Assembly: GCA_003645915.1 (NCBI GenBank)
Contig: QNDG01000122.1
Span: 1 to 5,929, forward strand
DNA from: Candidatus Zhuqueibacterota bacterium
Lineage (GTDB): Bacteria > Zhuqueibacterota > QNDG01
Direction: 5' to 3'
Length of the DNA: 5,929 nt
Of the stretch, positions 5,763-5,929 are shown piece after piece (within the stretch, counting starts at the first letter, position 1; each line of letters opens with the position of its first letter). The translations under genes were made by a program, and so were the position numbers. Under the pieces are notes generated by a model. It saw only the letters and a program-made list of their open reading frames with translations, made no database searches and was not told where the DNA came from.

Positions 5763-5929
5763 TTACAGCTTATTCTCTCTGTTCTCCGAACGCCACTTAT
5801 CCTGCTCTTTGCTGTCGCGGATCATATCCTCTACATTATCCATCTGCGGAGATTCTTTGAGCGCTTTCCATTCAAATTTCTCGTCAAGTGGATCAAGAGC
5901 TTTTTGCGGATCAAAAATTCTTTTATCAA
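5763..5929 (-). CDS. C-terminal end of an unidentified protein (partial, start beyond right edge)
   Basis: Read on the minus strand, the frame is open from the right edge to a TAA at 5765-5763, giving 54 residues. The visible tail is hydrophilic and highly charged, with blocks such as RIFDPQKALDPLDEKFEWKAL and, at the end, KWRSENRENKL. There is no hydrophobic segment and no sorting motif. The dense mix of acidic and basic residues suggests a soluble or cytoplasmic tail with helical character. I cannot assign a family from this fragment; it could be the cytoplasmic tail of a membrane protein or the end of a soluble one. Support for coding comes from the continuous frame to the window edge, amino acid content that looks like real protein, and its convergent placement with a 115-base gap to the aldehyde dehydrogenase gene. 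Confidence 0.6.
   Translation of the reverse strand, partial: DKRIFDPQKALDPLDEKFEWKALKESPQMDNVEDMIRDSKEQDKWRSENRENKL

Noticed and set aside
1..5929. Defence island, mobile element, CRISPR array or RNA gene
   Set aside because: No transposase, integrase, phage, restriction or toxin-antitoxin protein, no direct repeat array and no tRNA- or rRNA-like sequence was seen. The CPBP/Abi name alone does not imply phage defence.

Overview
The window looks like AT-rich chromosomal DNA (by eye roughly 40% GC) from a Gram-negative bacterium. It most likely belongs to the FCB superphylum outside the classical Bacteroidetes, for example the Ignavibacteria, Calditrichota, KSB1 or Marinimicrobia type. The best evidence is the gene at 2525-4042: its product ends in a C-terminal sorting domain of the type IX secretion system (T9SS) that opens with QNYPNPFNP, a signature very common in those lineages. 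The 3' end of an outer-membrane beta-barrel gene at the left edge also fits a diderm cell. The phylum is an inference, not something read directly.

Layout: six genes run on the + strand and one partial gene on the - strand enters from the right edge. (1) 3-494 is the end of an Omp85-like barrel protein, probably the barrel of a patatin/PlpD-type phospholipase, with a weak hairpin at its stop codon. (2) 634-810 is a small two-helix membrane protein of 58 residues with a good ribosome binding site. (3) 932-1648 is an AlkD-family DNA alkylation repair (DNA glycosylase) protein with its catalytic-site residues in place. (4) 1772-2488 is a CPBP/Abi intramembrane protease with intact motifs. (5) 2525-4042 is a secreted, T9SS-sorted putative glycoside hydrolase. 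(6) 4067-5647 is an NAD(P)-dependent aldehyde dehydrogenase that starts at TTG and has an unusual tail of about 60 residues. (7) complement(5763-5927, open at the right edge) is the hydrophilic C-terminus of an unknown protein.

Genes 4 to 6 are separated by only 36 and 24 bases and could be one transcription unit. Genes 1 to 4 are separated by 120-140 bases, so they may be independent or only loosely co-transcribed. The 115-base convergent gap 5648-5762 holds three inverted repeats and is the natural termination zone for both strands. No shared pathway joins all the genes. The only plausible theme is the cell envelope: an outer-membrane barrel, a small membrane protein, a membrane protease, a surface enzyme and an aldehyde dehydrogenase that may touch the membrane.

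No RNA gene, insertion sequence, CRISPR array, phage gene or recognisable defence system is visible. I do not see a new multi-gene system here; the points worth checking are individual protein oddities.
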